Part shown: positions 34,231 to 43,170 of the stretch, piece after piece
Layout: each line of letters starts with the position of its first letter
Position numbering within the stretch: position 1 is the stretch's first letter
Assembly: GCF_010725055.1 (NCBI RefSeq)
Contig: NZ_BJKB01000018.1
Span: 1-64,000 of the forward strand
From: Gelidibacter japonicus
GTDB taxonomy: Bacteria; Bacteroidota; Bacteroidia; Flavobacteriales; Flavobacteriaceae
DNA: 64,000 nt
Direction of reading: 5' to 3'
Translations under genes and position numbers: made by a program
The notes under the pieces: model-generated
Told to the model about the DNA's origin: nothing
The model's database searches: none
The model's input: only the letters and a program-made list of their open reading frames with translations

Positions 34231-35229
34231 ATGAAAAACATTTTTTTAATTGGTATCCTCTTAGTTATCGTTTCCTGTAAGAATCAATCGCAGGAATCTA
34301 CCCAAAATAGTAACAAAGACCTTGCAGCAGCCGAAATAAAGTTGGTAGAGGAAACGTTAAATTTCGTAACAAGTGCTGAGCTTAAAGAAACGGTATTTTA
34401 TTTGGCTTCAGATGAGCTTAAAGGTCGTGCTACAGGTTCAGAGGGTATTGAAAAAGCTGCGGTTTATATTGAAGAAAAATTCAAATCTTATAATGTACCG
34501 CCGTATTTTGAAACTTATCGGGATCATTATAAGGCAAAGGGCGTAGATGCCTCCAATGTTGTAGGTTATTTAGAGGGCCATGATCCGGAATTGAAGCAGG
34601 AGTTTATCATTTTGGGGGCCCACTATGATCATATTGGTGTGATAAAAGCCGTAGACGGCGATTCTATTGCGAATGGGGCCAATGATGACGCCTCAGGAGT
34701 CGCCGCTGTTTTGGCCATGGCACGTTATTTTGCTGCTAAGAAGAATAATAAGCGCAGTATTTTATTCACCCTTTACTCTGGTGAGGAAATGGGCTTGTTG
34801 GGGTCAAAACATTTAGCAGAACGTTTAAAGGAGCAGAACATGAATCTCTACACCATGACCAATTTTGAAATGATGGGCGTGCCCATGGTCGATAAAGATT
34901 ATAAGGCCTATTTTACGGGATTTGATCTGTCTAATATGGCAACTAAAATGAACGACTATGTGGACTTCAAGCTTTTGGATCAATTGCCTAAGGCTAAAGA
35001 ATTTCAACTATTCTACCGATCGGATAATTATCCATTTTTTAAAGTTTTCAACAGGCCTAGCCATGCCATTTCCACATTTGATTTTACTAATTTTGACCAT
35101 TATCATAAAGTTGGGGATGAAGCCGAATTAATGGATTATGAATTTATGGCTGATTTGGTGAATAAATTAATTCCCGCCTATGAAACCATGAGCAATACAA
35201 CAACACAAGAAATAGAAATGAATGAGTAA
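34231..35229 (+). CDS. M28-family zinc metallopeptidase, lipoprotein
   Basis: 332 residues. It has a lipobox (LLVIVSC, Cys at 16) and an aminopeptidase Y/M28 domain. Zinc-site segments are LGAHYDHIG (His), NGANDDASGVAAVLAMAR (Asp) and FTLYSGEEMGLLGSKHL (catalytic Glu pair). Downstream metal ligands are likely in NFEMMGVP and the C-terminal FDFTNFDHYHKVGDEAE. It probably trims peptides in the periplasm or at the outer membrane. Its stop overlaps the next gene by 8 bp, so it is co-transcribed with the SDR and HAD genes. Confidence 0.93.
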   Translation: MKNIFLIGILLVIVSCKNQSQESTQNSNKDLAAAEIKLVEETLNFVTSAELKETVFYLASDELKGRATGSEGIEKAAVYIEEKFKSYNVPPYFETYRDHYKAKGVDASNVVGYLEGHDPELKQEFIILGAHYDHIGVIKAVDGDSIANGANDDASGVAAVLAMARYFAAKKNNKRSILFTLYSGEEMGLLGSKHLAERLKEQNMNLYTMTNFEMMGVPMVDKDYKAYFTGFDLSNMATKMNDYVDFKLLDQLPKAKEFQLFYRSDNYPFFKVFNRPSHAISTFDFTNFDHYHKVGDEAELMDYEFMADLVNKLIPAYETMSNTTTQEIEMNE

Positions 35230-35905
35230 GAATATCGTTATAACAGGTACCAGTAGAGGAATTGGCTATGAGTTGGTGAAATTGTTCGCCAAGCAAGGAC
35301 ATCAGGTTTTGGCATTGTCCAGAAACGATGGTCCCATAAAAGCCCTGAAATTGAAAAATGTAAAAGCATTTTGTTTTGATTTGGGCGACCCTGAAGCCTA
35401 TAAAAAAGTGCAAGATTTTATTTCAGAAAATTGGGGACATGTGGATGTATTGATCAACAACGCAGGACAAGTGCTTAACAAGCCTTTTGCAAAAACCACG
35501 GTGAGCGATTTTGAAGAAGTCTATCGGACCAATGTTTTTGGAATGGCAGAATTGACGAGAACCTTAATTCCGTTTATGGCCAAAAACAGCCATGTGATTA
35601 CCATGAGCTCCATGGGGGGCGTTCAAGGAAGTATGAAATTTCCAGGACTGGCAGCATATAGTTCTAGTAAAGCTGCGGTAATTACCTTAACAGAATTGCT
35701 TGCAGAAGAGTATAAGGACTCAGGTATTTCATTTAACGTATTGGCATTGGGAGCTGTCCAAACTGAAATGTTGGAGGAAGCTTTCCCTGGTTATAAAGCA
35801 CCCGTTACACCAGAAGAAATAGCCGACTATATTGTTGATTTTTCGTTAAAAGGACAAAAGTTTTATAACGGGAAATTGCTTCAAGTTTCAAATTCAACAC
35901 CTTGA
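35222..35905 (+). CDS. Short-chain dehydrogenase/reductase
   Basis: 227 residues with a classical SDR Rossmann fold. The cofactor loop is TGTSRGIGYELV, the structural motif LINNAGQ, and the catalytic Ser (TMSSMGG) with YSSSKAA (Tyr and Lys) are present. The residue pattern after strand 2 (ALSRND) fits NADP use, but this is not decisive. Substrate is unknown. It overlaps the peptidase gene by 8 bp and is followed 2 bp later by the HAD gene. Confidence 0.93.
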   Translation: MSKNIVITGTSRGIGYELVKLFAKQGHQVLALSRNDGPIKALKLKNVKAFCFDLGDPEAYKKVQDFISENWGHVDVLINNAGQVLNKPFAKTTVSDFEEVYRTNVFGMAELTRTLIPFMAKNSHVITMSSMGGVQGSMKFPGLAAYSSSKAAVITLTELLAEEYKDSGISFNVLALGAVQTEMLEEAFPGYKAPVTPEEIADYIVDFSLKGQKFYNGKLLQVSNSTP

Positions 35906-35907
35906 TT

Positions 35908-36546
35908 ATGTCTAAATATAAGTGCATTATTTTTGATTGTGATGGGGTTCTTGTTGATAGTGAACCTATCGCTGGCCAAGTTTTAGTGGATATGGCCAAT
36001 GAATATGGCGCCAATATCGATTTGGAATATGCTTTAAAAAATTTTAAAGGTACATCCATGCAGGAGTGCTATGCGCAGGTTGCTGAGTTGGCAACTCAAA
36101 GATTGCCCGATGACTTCATGCCGAATTTCAGGGAACGAAGTTTTGCATCATTCAAAAAAAACATTCAGCCTGTAGAAGGTGTTACTGAGGTTGTAAAGAG
36201 CCTGGAAATTCCATTTTGCGTGGCGTCCAGTGGTCCTGAAAATAAGATCCGGCTCAATTTGGAACTGACAGGGCTTTTGCCCCATTTTGAAGAAAATATT
36301 TTCAGTTGTTTTACAATTAGAAAATGGAAGCCAGATCCGGCCGTTTTTCTTTGGGCAGCCGATACTATGGGATTCGATCCAAAAGAATGTTTGGTCATTG
36401 AAGATAGCATGAGTGGTGTAAATGCTGCTTTAAACGGCGGTTTTGACGTCTATGGGTATACCGCTCATGATTACCATAACGAACTTGAAGGAAATGCCAC
36501 ATTAACCTTTAATGACATGTCGCAACTCTTGAAGTTGATAGGCTAG
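35908..36546 (+). CDS. HAD-superfamily phosphatase (beta-phosphoglucomutase-like)
   Basis: 212 residues from ATG at 35908. HAD motif I is FDCDGVLVDSEP with nucleophile and acid Asp. Motif II is the Ser in CVASSGPENKI. Motif III is the Lys in RKWKPDPAVF and motif IV is VIEDSMSGVNAALNGG. A helical cap between motifs I and II (residues 15-80) fits the phosphoglycolate phosphatase / beta-phosphoglucomutase subgroup, as do YigB/YieH-like sugar phosphatases. Substrate cannot be told. It is the last gene of the peptidase-SDR-HAD unit. Confidence 0.92.
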   Translation: MSKYKCIIFDCDGVLVDSEPIAGQVLVDMANEYGANIDLEYALKNFKGTSMQECYAQVAELATQRLPDDFMPNFRERSFASFKKNIQPVEGVTEVVKSLEIPFCVASSGPENKIRLNLELTGLLPHFEENIFSCFTIRKWKPDPAVFLWAADTMGFDPKECLVIEDSMSGVNAALNGGFDVYGYTAHDYHNELEGNATLTFNDMSQLLKLIG

Positions 36547-36616
36547 GAATTCCTTATGAAGGAAACAAATTATGTGTTCGTCTGTATTTTTGCGCAACAG
36601 AAGAACTCCTTAATGC

Positions 36617-36826
36617 TCATTTGATTTTTGTCAGTGCAGAACCTTTGTGTGCGGCAATATGATCGGTTTTGTCACTTTTGATTTCGTATTGCGGTTCATC
36701 TTTGCTCGCATGATGTGTGTAGCCCTTATAATCAAAATCGGCATGGTGGATTTTTATGATTTTTCCAGAAACATGTCCTGCTTCCGAATTCCATTGGACA
36801 TGGTCTCCAACTTTAAATTTTGTCAT
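36617..36826 (-). CDS. DUF2945 (Tudor-like) small protein
   Basis: 69 residues covering the whole DUF2945 family: FKVGDHVQWNSEAGHVSGKI, then GYTHHASKDEPQYEIKSD and the ending HKGSALTKIK. These small basic beta proteins occur widely in bacteria and some fungi and have no firm role. It stands alone between the HAD gene and an ECF sigma factor gene. The start is clear and length is normal. Confidence 0.88.
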   Translation of the reverse strand: MTKFKVGDHVQWNSEAGHVSGKIIKIHHADFDYKGYTHHASKDEPQYEIKSDKTDHIAAHKGSALTKIK

Positions 36827-36926
36827 AATCGTTGCTCATAAATGATTCTTATAATTGTTTTGGGTACGTACGATGGGATTGATAGTCAACATTTCAGTAA
36901 ACTCGGTCTTTCAAAGACTTTATTTT

Positions 36927-37601
36927 CTATATATTTTCCATGACCCGTTCCGTAATCCTATCACATCTGCTAAAACCAAATTCAAAAATATGAGTATCGT
37001 GTGAGATTTCAAAAAGGCTGTCTTTGAGCATTTCCTTTGAACGGTGCAGGCGCACTTTTACATTGGACAGTGTCAGATCTAATGCCAAGGCCGTTTCTTT
37101 TAGACTCATCCCTTCAATTTCCTTCATCATATAAACTATTTTATACTTTGGTTCCAATTGATCAATGGCCTTTTCTAATAATTGTTTTGCTTCGTGATGT
37201 ATCATTTTATCTTGAGGATTGAGTTGCTTCTTATCTGGTATTTCTAAAATGGTGTTTTTGTTCAGTTCTTCTGGACGCTCACTAATATGATATAGCTTTC
37301 CTTTCTCCTTTAATCTCGCCAGGGCTTCATTAATAGCTATCCGAATGAGCCAGGTAGAGAATGATGCTTCCAATTTAAATTGAAAAAGCTTGGTGAACCC
37401 CTTGATATAACTGTTCTGCATGATGTCCTCAATTTCAGCTTCATCATTGAGATAGCTTCTAATAACGCGATAGAGTTTCTGGTTGTTCCGTCTTACTAAA
37501 ATCTCATATAGCTCTTTTTCACCTGAAAGGATACGTCTTATAATATCCGCTTCAGTTATTTTATGGCGATTAAAATGGTTAATGTTTATTGCTTCCATCA
37601 T
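36927..37601 (-). CDS. ECF-type RNA polymerase sigma factor
   Basis: 224 residues (or 223 from the second Met). Region 2 is YEILVRRNNQKLYRVIRSYL ... EIEDIMQNSYIKGFTKL ... FSTWLIRIAINEALARLKEK. Region 4 is LEPKYKIVYMMKEIEGMSLK with the HTH LALDLTLSNVKVRLHRSKE. A C-terminal tail of about 35 residues with one Cys (EFGFSRCDRITERVM) is unusual. No anti-sigma gene is adjacent. It is divergent from the DoxX-like gene, and a perfect 14-bp palindrome lies between them at 37642-37655. Confidence 0.93.
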   Translation of the reverse strand: MMEAININHFNRHKITEADIIRRILSGEKELYEILVRRNNQKLYRVIRSYLNDEAEIEDIMQNSYIKGFTKLFQFKLEASFSTWLIRIAINEALARLKEKGKLYHISERPEELNKNTILEIPDKKQLNPQDKMIHHEAKQLLEKAIDQLEPKYKIVYMMKEIEGMSLKETALALDLTLSNVKVRLHRSKEMLKDSLFEISHDTHIFEFGFSRCDRITERVMENI

Positions 37602-37711
37602 TCTATGATTTTTGTTTTAGATAGAGAAAACGATAATAAGTTACAAAATTTTGTATCCTTTTTCATGATTCCCTATCAAAATAGTATAACAAATTAAAAA
37701 GACATTAAATC

Positions 37712-38086
37712 ATGGAATCAAATGTACAGTTAGTAAAAAACATTTTAAAATACACTTTTGGCTTGGTGCCAATCGTGGCAGGACTGGATAAGTTTACAAA
37801 TATTTTGACCGATTGGACACAGTACCTTTCAGATGGTCTTGCAGATATGCTTCCTTTTGAACCTTCAGTTTTTATGATGATTATTGGTGTTATTGAAATC
37901 GTAGCGGGGATCTTGGTATTTACAAAGACTAAATTTGGAGCTTATCTTGTTTCAGTTTGGTTGGTACTTATTGACTTGACATTACTATTTAGCGGTACCT
38001 ATTTGGATGTTGCCGTAAGAGATATCGTCATGGCTATTGCTGCCTTTTCATTGGCGAAATTGTCTGATATTGAGCCTAAGGCTTAA
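37712..38086 (+). CDS. DoxX-like small membrane protein
   Basis: 124 residues with four predicted membrane helices (about 8-28, 45-70, 75-95, 98-118; e.g. FMMIIGVIEIVAGILVF). The pattern VPIVAGLDKFTNILTDW near the N-terminus and its size resemble DoxX/DoxD family proteins. Role unknown; in some bacteria DoxX proteins take part in redox stress response. It is followed by a strong terminator and is monocistronic. Confidence 0.78.
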   Translation: MESNVQLVKNILKYTFGLVPIVAGLDKFTNILTDWTQYLSDGLADMLPFEPSVFMMIIGVIEIVAGILVFTKTKFGAYLVSVWLVLIDLTLLFSGTYLDVAVRDIVMAIAAFSLAKLSDIEPKA

Positions 38087-38115
38087 TATCAAAGCTTAAT
38101 AGTTCTATTAGAAGG

Positions 38116-38148
38116 ACTCCAATCTGGTTTTTACGGATTGGAGTTTTT
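38116..38148 (+). terminator. Terminator of the DoxX-like gene
   Basis: The stem ACTCCAATC/GATTGGAGT (38116-38124 with 38136-38144) is followed by TTTT. Confidence 0.85.
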
Positions 38149-38234
38149 AATATGTAAATGTAGATTGGGAAGAAATGGTTTGATAACCCAGATATCTACG
38201 TCCACATCACAGCTATTATAAATTAAAAGAGAAT

Positions 38235-38819
38235 TTAACACTCCTCAATTTCCAATTTGAAATTTATTTCAATGTCATCTGAAACGACGACGAGCCCAAA
38301 CATTTTTTTTGGCGCTTCAAGGTCAAAATCCTTAATGTTCAGTTTGAGTTTTCCCGAAATCGACCAACCTTGATTGTAATAGAATTCTGTTCTCATATGG
38401 TAAGCATTGACTAAACCAGCTATTTCAATATCAATTAAGGCATCGACTATGTTTTTTTTATGTGGATTTAATTTGATTTCTTTTAATTTCAGAGTAATAT
38501 TTGGGTATAGGTTTGATTGTAGCAAACTGTGAAAATCATTGTTGATTCCTTTACCTCCACAATCAAATCCTTTGTTTTTTAAAATGATTTCTGACTTTTC
38601 GAATCTGATAATATCATTTGCTTTCTCATAATGAATTCGAAAAGGCTCGTTTAGGTTTTGTATTTCATATTGGCAGGTAAAATCCTTAACATTACTAGTA
38701 CCATTGATCTGCAATTCACTTTTTGGGGTAATGCGTACAGTTTTACTGCTAATTGCACTATCTAATTGGGAAAAGGAAATAAAAACTAAACATGGTAAAA
38801 TAAAAAGTAATCTTTTCAT
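38235..38819 (-). CDS. YceI-family-like exported protein
   Basis: 194 residues with a signal peptide (MKRLLFILPCLVFISFSQLD). It then resembles the YceI lipid-binding barrel: SELQINGTSNVKDFTCQYE corresponds to the usual G-T-S-x-x-H-D-W, and the end IKDFDLEAPKKMFGLVVVSD matches the family's closing strand. The usual HDW is replaced by KDF, so it is a divergent member. YceI proteins bind polyprenyl lipids in the periplasm. It lies after the porin and second YceI genes, separated from them by a strong terminator. Confidence 0.82.
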   Translation of the reverse strand: MKRLLFILPCLVFISFSQLDSAISSKTVRITPKSELQINGTSNVKDFTCQYEIQNLNEPFRIHYEKANDIIRFEKSEIILKNKGFDCGGKGINNDFHSLLQSNLYPNITLKLKEIKLNPHKKNIVDALIDIEIAGLVNAYHMRTEFYYNQGWSISGKLKLNIKDFDLEAPKKMFGLVVVSDDIEINFKLEIEEC

Positions 38820-38851
38820 TGTTCTGTTGATTAAACGGCTACAATATATTT

Positions 38852-38904
38852 AAAAAAAAACTAACCTCATTCATTTAGCGGACTACTAAATGAGTGAGGT
38901 TAGT
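38852..38904 (-). terminator. Strong terminator of the porin/YceI operon
   Basis: On the minus strand CTAACCTCA and CTAAATGA arms pair with TGAGGTTAG and TCATTTAG. They form a stem of about 17 bp with one mismatch, followed by T9. Confidence 0.92.
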
Positions 38905-38927
38905 TACTATTATCAAGAATCAGTTTG

Positions 38928-40196
38928 TTAGAAACTAATTACAGCCTCAGCCATTAGTCCATTGAATTTTCCATCATTAAAGATGCTTCCTGTATCGAAG
39001 CCATCATATTTTTGATTGACATACTCAGCTTTAAGTAGAATGTTTCTGGTCATAAACCAACCTGCGGCCAATTGGAATCTTGAAATATCTACATCGCTTC
39101 CACTAATGTCCTCAGAATCAACTTTGTTATATCGGCCGCCTATGTAAAAGTTTTCGGTGTTTCCAAATCGGTAGATCAATTCACCAGCATACTGATTGGC
39201 AACTCTTTTTTCTGGTTCTGACGCACCTTTACCTTTTGATGATTCAAACGTTCCGAAAAACTCCAAACCTTTATACTTTACAAAAGGGTTGAACATGATC
39301 GCAGTAATCTGATTTCTTAATCTTGGGTCATAGCGACCAGATCTAAAAGCACCTGCAGTTGTAGCGGTTGTAGGTTCGAGCACTAAATAATATCTTGAAC
39401 CTGCTCTATCTGCACTGTAGAGGTACGAATTGGCAACTCTACCAGTGTTGTAAATAGATCCAGTTAATCTGAAACGGAAATCATCATTAAATTGCTTGTC
39501 ATAACCAAATTTTCCTAAGAATGAAGCACCGCCGGTATCAGGCTTGTCAACTGATTGATTCAATTTTCCATTTGTAAAACCTACCATTCCAATAAATCCA
39601 TCTCTTTGATAGTACAGTTCAGCTCCCACTTCTGTTGTAAATGCATCCATGATCAAGTTGCCCACAAAAGGGTTATAGATTGCCTGAGCGTTATCGGTTC
39701 TTCTAAAATGCGCATCTCCATAGTTGTTTTCCATATGTCCAACTTTAATGGTGGTGTACTTCATAATGTCTTCCATAAAACCTGGCTTTATAAATTCAAG
39801 CTTATCTATTTGGAAGTAGCCTCCTTTTACATAAGGCTCTGGATGGTGACGAGAAGATAAATAGGTGCGTAAGTGCATTCTAATACCGTCATATAATACG
39901 ACATCCAAATCGAGATTAGCGGTTGCAAGGTTAAAGTTTGAACCTATTTCAATCAAATCTACCGCTCCGGAATTCTCATGATCAATGGCTTGGAATTGTA
40001 AGGTGGATGACCCCCCGATTCTTACTTTAACATTTTCAAAAGTAGAAATAGTGTCTTTAGGGGCCTCGAAAACATTTATGCCCCCTTTATCAGGCTCTCT
40101 ATAATTATCAATACTTCTGTTGTTTTTTTGCGCATTCATATTGACCCCTACTAGGAGTAATAATGCGATTACTGAATTTCTAATTAATTTTTTCAT
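38928..40196 (-). CDS. Outer-membrane beta-barrel (porin-like) protein
   Basis: 422 residues with a signal peptide (ending NMNAQ). Amphipathic beta strands alternate throughout and it ends in an aromatic residue (GLMAEAVISF), as expected for outer-membrane insertion. Segments such as VRIGGSSTLQFQAIDHE, TIKVGHMENNYGDAHFRRTD and GWFMTRNILLKAEYVNQKYD resemble phosphate-selective/OprO-like porins annotated in Bacteroidetes. Substrate is unknown. It is 20 bp downstream of a YceI gene and probably shares its transcript. Confidence 0.85.
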   Translation of the reverse strand: MKKLIRNSVIALLLLVGVNMNAQKNNRSIDNYREPDKGGINVFEAPKDTISTFENVKVRIGGSSTLQFQAIDHENSGAVDLIEIGSNFNLATANLDLDVVLYDGIRMHLRTYLSSRHHPEPYVKGGYFQIDKLEFIKPGFMEDIMKYTTIKVGHMENNYGDAHFRRTDNAQAIYNPFVGNLIMDAFTTEVGAELYYQRDGFIGMVGFTNGKLNQSVDKPDTGGASFLGKFGYDKQFNDDFRFRLTGSIYNTGRVANSYLYSADRAGSRYYLVLEPTTATTAGAFRSGRYDPRLRNQITAIMFNPFVKYKGLEFFGTFESSKGKGASEPEKRVANQYAGELIYRFGNTENFYIGGRYNKVDSEDISGSDVDISRFQLAAGWFMTRNILLKAEYVNQKYDGFDTGSIFNDGKFNGLMAEAVISF

Positions 40197-40216
40197 TATT
40201 ATAAGTTTAAGCTTGT

Positions 40217-40804
40217 TTATTTATTAAGAACAGTGTTGAAGTTGATTGTAACTTCGTCTCCTGTGGTAATTGTACCCAAAAGAGCTTTAGGAGGATCTAT
40301 ACCAAAATCGGTCATTTTAAATGATTTTTTACCATTTAAGGTCACCTTGCTCGACGTCACAGACATATCCAAATTGATATTGAGCTTTTTGGTGACTCCA
40401 GCTATAGTTAAATTTCCTACGATTTCAGTTTTATAGTTGTCATTTCCTACAGATTTTATTTCTTTGACCTCAGTAAGCTGAAAGTTGATGGTTTTATGTT
40501 TTCCCGTATTTAATGCTTTATAGGTGTTTTTGTCCATTCCTCCTTTGCCACTTTTAAGGCTTTCTGCAGTAACCTCAAGAGTCAGTTTTTCTATCTTCAA
40601 GTCATTTGCCGTATTTAGGATAATTTGACCCTTTTGCTGCTCGGCATCAATATCCCAATCATGTAAGCTAGAGGTGCCGGAAACAGTGAGTTTTGAGGCT
40701 TGATTACTCAGATTATAAGTTTGTGAGTAAACTTGTGGTGTTGATAAGAAGAGCATAAATAGTAAACTCAACACGGATTTGCTAATGTTTTTAAAAGTAA
40801 CCAT
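40217..40804 (-). CDS. YceI-family periplasmic protein
   Basis: 195 residues. A signal peptide (LSLLFMLFLSTPQVYSQ) is followed by a full YceI domain: KLTVSGTSSLHDWDIDAEQQ with the family His-Asp-Trp, then GKGGMDKNTYKALNTGKH and the closing MTDFGIDPPKALLGTITTGD. The fold is a lipocalin-like barrel that binds isoprenoid lipids. It is the first gene of the YceI-porin operon. A near-consensus -7 box (GAACTTTG on the minus strand, 40837-40830) and a CRP/FNR-type palindrome at 40860-40873 lie upstream. Confidence 0.92.
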   Translation of the reverse strand: MVTFKNISKSVLSLLFMLFLSTPQVYSQTYNLSNQASKLTVSGTSSLHDWDIDAEQQKGQIILNTANDLKIEKLTLEVTAESLKSGKGGMDKNTYKALNTGKHKTINFQLTEVKEIKSVGNDNYKTEIVGNLTIAGVTKKLNINLDMSVTSSKVTLNGKKSFKMTDFGIDPPKALLGTITTGDEVTINFNTVLNK

Positions 40805-40859
40805 AATAGTATGTTTTAATATTATGGTGCAAAGTTCAGTAATAAATTAACTTTAAATT

Positions 40860-40873
40860 ATGATAAATATCAT
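40860..40873. promoter_or_regulatory. Candidate CRP/FNR-family site upstream of YceI-porin operon
   Basis: ATGATA-AA-TATCAT contains the family half-site pattern TGAT-N4-ATCA. Its centre (40866.5) is about 43 bp from the predicted start near 40823, the class II activator position. Seen as sequence; the regulator is not in the window. Confidence 0.45.
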
Positions 40874-40936
40874 GATGGAAATTTGTGAAGAGTGTTGTTT
40901 TCGATTTTGAAATTCGGATTCCTAAATAGAATTAAA

Positions 40937-40962
40937 TAAAAAAAACCAGAGCAACCTGGTTT
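40937..40962 (-). terminator. Terminator of cbpA-cbpM
   Basis: On the minus strand, AAACCAG-GTTGCT-CTGGTTT is followed by T-run, about 100 bp after the cbpM stop. Confidence 0.75.
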
Positions 40963-41066
40963 ACTTGACTTTATGGGAATAGATTGTTTTTTGTTTCAAA
41001 TAGAAAAAAAAGATATCCACCAGGGATTTTGGCGAAATATTTGATAAAAAAAACTTTAAAAAAATA

Positions 41067-41360
41067 CTAATCCTCAAAAATTCGCAATCTGTTTTTGGTT
41101 GCGGCCAATTCATTTTGCAGATCGTGAATTTTATCCAAAAGATTTAATATCGTGTCAATGCCTTCAAAATTTATATGTAAGTCCTGATGCAATCGTACTA
41201 TGGATTCCAGATTTTTGATCTGTTTTTGATGGATGCATGGCGATGTTTCAATAGTTGTTATTTCGATCAATCCATAATCGTTCAAGCCATGAAAAAACGA
41301 AGTCTCCACTTTATAAAAGGTGCATAGGGTTTCTATTGGAATATAGGTTTCAGTACTCAT
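41067..41360 (-). CDS. cbpM: CbpM-like chaperone modulator
   Basis: 97 residues. It starts with a MerR-like degenerate helix-turn-helix ([20 protein letters not shown] ... [11 protein letters not shown]) and ends with a helical region ([20 protein letters not shown] ... LRIFED). CbpM binds the J domain of CbpA and blocks its co-chaperone and DNA-binding actions. Its ATG overlaps the cbpA stop as ATGA, so translation is coupled, matching the known cbpA-cbpM pair. Confidence 0.9.
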   Translation of the reverse strand: MSTETYIPIETLCTFYKVETSFFHGLNDYGLIEITTIETSPCIHQKQIKNLESIVRLHQDLHINFEGIDTILNLLDKIHDLQNELAATKNRLRIFED

Positions 41361-42265
41361 GATTTTAAATTTTTAAGTTCATTGAACAGTGCTTTCTCTT
41401 TAGCAGAAAGTTTGGTTGGCATCTCAATGTTGTAGGTAATATACAGGTCACCAAAATGCCCTTCCTTCTTATAAACAGGGAAGCCTTTTCCTTTTAGCTT
41501 GACTTTAGTACCATTTTGGGTTTCTGGTTTTATTTTCAACTTGACTTTACCGTCAAACGTATCTACGGTAATTTCACCTCCTAAAATTGCAGTATAAAGA
41601 TCAATGGTTTCAGTGGAATATAAGTCAGATCCATCGCGTTTAAATTTTGTGTTGTTGCCAATATTGAATTGGATCAACAAATCGCCGTTTGGACCGCCAT
41701 TGACGCCTGGGCCCCCTTTGCCTGCAATCTTGATGACTTGACCATTTTCTACCCCTGCAGGAATGGTTAAACGTATGTTTTTTCCATTGACATTGAGAAT
41801 TCTTTTGTGGGTTTCATAAACATCTCTCAGATCCAATTGCAATTCTGCATTAAAATCCTGACCTCTGAAGCCAGCCGACCTGCCACGACCTCGTGTAGCG
41901 CCTCCTCCTCCAAACATGGATTCAAAAAAATCGGAAAAGTCTCCTTCGGAAAAACTGGCACCTTCAAAGCCACCTGATGCATGGTGTTGGTACTGGCGCT
42001 GCGATTGTTGCTGGCGTTGTGCTTGTTCGTAAGCTTCGCCGTGCTGCCAATCCTTGCCGTACTTGTCGTATTTTTTTCGCTTTTCAGGATCGCCCAATAC
42101 TTCATTGGCTTCATTGATTTCTTTGAATTTTTGTTCCGCAGTCTTATCATTTGGATTGACATCGGGATGGTATTTTCTTGCCAGTTTACGGTATGCTTTC
42201 TTGATTTCTGCAGTGGTGGCAGATTTACTTACGCCCAATACTTTGTAATAATCGATAAATGCCAT
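41357..42265 (-). CDS. cbpA: CbpA-type DnaJ co-chaperone
   Basis: 302 residues. Residues 1-70 are a J domain with the HPD motif ([16 protein letters not shown]). A Gly/Phe/Gln-rich linker follows (about 80-135, [31 protein letters not shown]). Two beta-rich substrate-binding domains complete it ([40 protein letters not shown]). It lacks the zinc-finger of DnaJ, as CbpA does. It works with DnaK in protein folding and may bind DNA. The next gene encodes its modulator CbpM. Confidence 0.94.
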   Translation of the reverse strand: MAFIDYYKVLGVSKSATTAEIKKAYRKLARKYHPDVNPNDKTAEQKFKEINEANEVLGDPEKRKKYDKYGKDWQHGEAYEQAQRQQQSQRQYQHHASGGFEGASFSEGDFSDFFESMFGGGGATRGRGRSAGFRGQDFNAELQLDLRDVYETHKRILNVNGKNIRLTIPAGVENGQVIKIAGKGGPGVNGGPNGDLLIQFNIGNNTKFKRDGSDLYSTETIDLYTAILGGEITVDTFDGKVKLKIKPETQNGTKVKLKGKGFPVYKKEGHFGDLYITYNIEMPTKLSAKEKALFNELKNLKS

Positions 42266-42450
42266 GTGTTATACCTTCTTTTTAAAAGATTTGAGTTTTG
42301 CAATGTTTGATATGGACAATTATTTTCTGTGTTAAATTTCTGTTTAGCTCATGGATGGTAATCAAAAACCCGGCTCTTGTAGCCTCGGCTAATTCCTAAG
42401 CTTTGTTTCCGAAATTTACAAAAATCTTTATACAATCTCACCAAATCTCT

Positions 42451-42458
42451 TATTTTTG
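42451..42458 (+). promoter_or_regulatory. -7 box directly before the SprT-like gene
   Basis: TATTTTTG fits TAnnTTTG and ends 6 bp before the ATG at 42464, where transcription would begin. This suggests a leaderless mRNA. The -33 match is poor. Confidence 0.5.
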
Positions 42459-42463
42459 CGTCT

Positions 42464-43075
42464 ATGCACAACACGCTTCAAGAATACATTCCCTATCAGG
42501 CAATTCCCGATGTGATCGAACTTTTAGATCATGATAATTTGGTTGTCAAAATCAAGAATGAGCGCAAAACCCGACATGGTGATTATCGGAAATTACCAAA
42601 TAACAGGCACCAAATCACCATAAATTCAAATTTGAACCATTATCGGTTTTTGATGACCTTAATTCATGAGATCGCTCATTTTGAGGCCTATAAAAATTAT
42701 GGAAGATTTATTAAGCCACACGGCAAAGAATGGAAGTATACCTTTCAGCAATTGATGCTGCCTTTTCTCAATCCTACAATATTTCCTAATGAATTATTGC
42801 CACTTTTGGCGAAACACTTTAGAAACCCGAAGGCTAGCAGCGACACCGATGTTAAATTGGCCTTGGCCCTAAAACAATTTGATCCACCAAACGATAAAAC
42901 CTATATTTTTGAAGTGCCAATGGGAAGTGAGTTTAGACTTTATAACGGACGCATATTTAGAAGAGGAGTGAAAAGACGAACGCGTTATGAGGGTGTAGAA
43001 GTTACATCGGGAAAGTTGTATCTTTTCAACCCGAATGCCGAGGTGGAATTAGTCAACAGTTTACAGTCGCAGTAA
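42464..43075 (+). CDS. SprT-like zinc metalloprotease domain protein
   Basis: 203 residues. The N-terminal half carries the HExxH-type zinc site LIHEIAHFEAY with upstream HQITINSNLNHYRFLMT, as in SprT/Spartan-like proteins. The C-terminal half (EVPMGSEFRLYNGRIFRRG ... KLYLFNPNAEVE) has no Cys zinc ribbon, unlike classical SprT. It may act on DNA-protein crosslinks, but this is known only for distant relatives. It is divergent from cbpA and is followed 95 bp on by manC. Confidence 0.88.
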   Translation: MHNTLQEYIPYQAIPDVIELLDHDNLVVKIKNERKTRHGDYRKLPNNRHQITINSNLNHYRFLMTLIHEIAHFEAYKNYGRFIKPHGKEWKYTFQQLMLPFLNPTIFPNELLPLLAKHFRNPKASSDTDVKLALALKQFDPPNDKTYIFEVPMGSEFRLYNGRIFRRGVKRRTRYEGVEVTSGKLYLFNPNAEVELVNSLQSQ

Positions 43076-43170
43076 GCAGTTGTTGTTGACAATGATGTTA
43101 TAAGCCATGGTATCGTTCGTAACAAAAAGAAAGACAAGATTCATTTTCACATAGAATAAAAATACAACTA

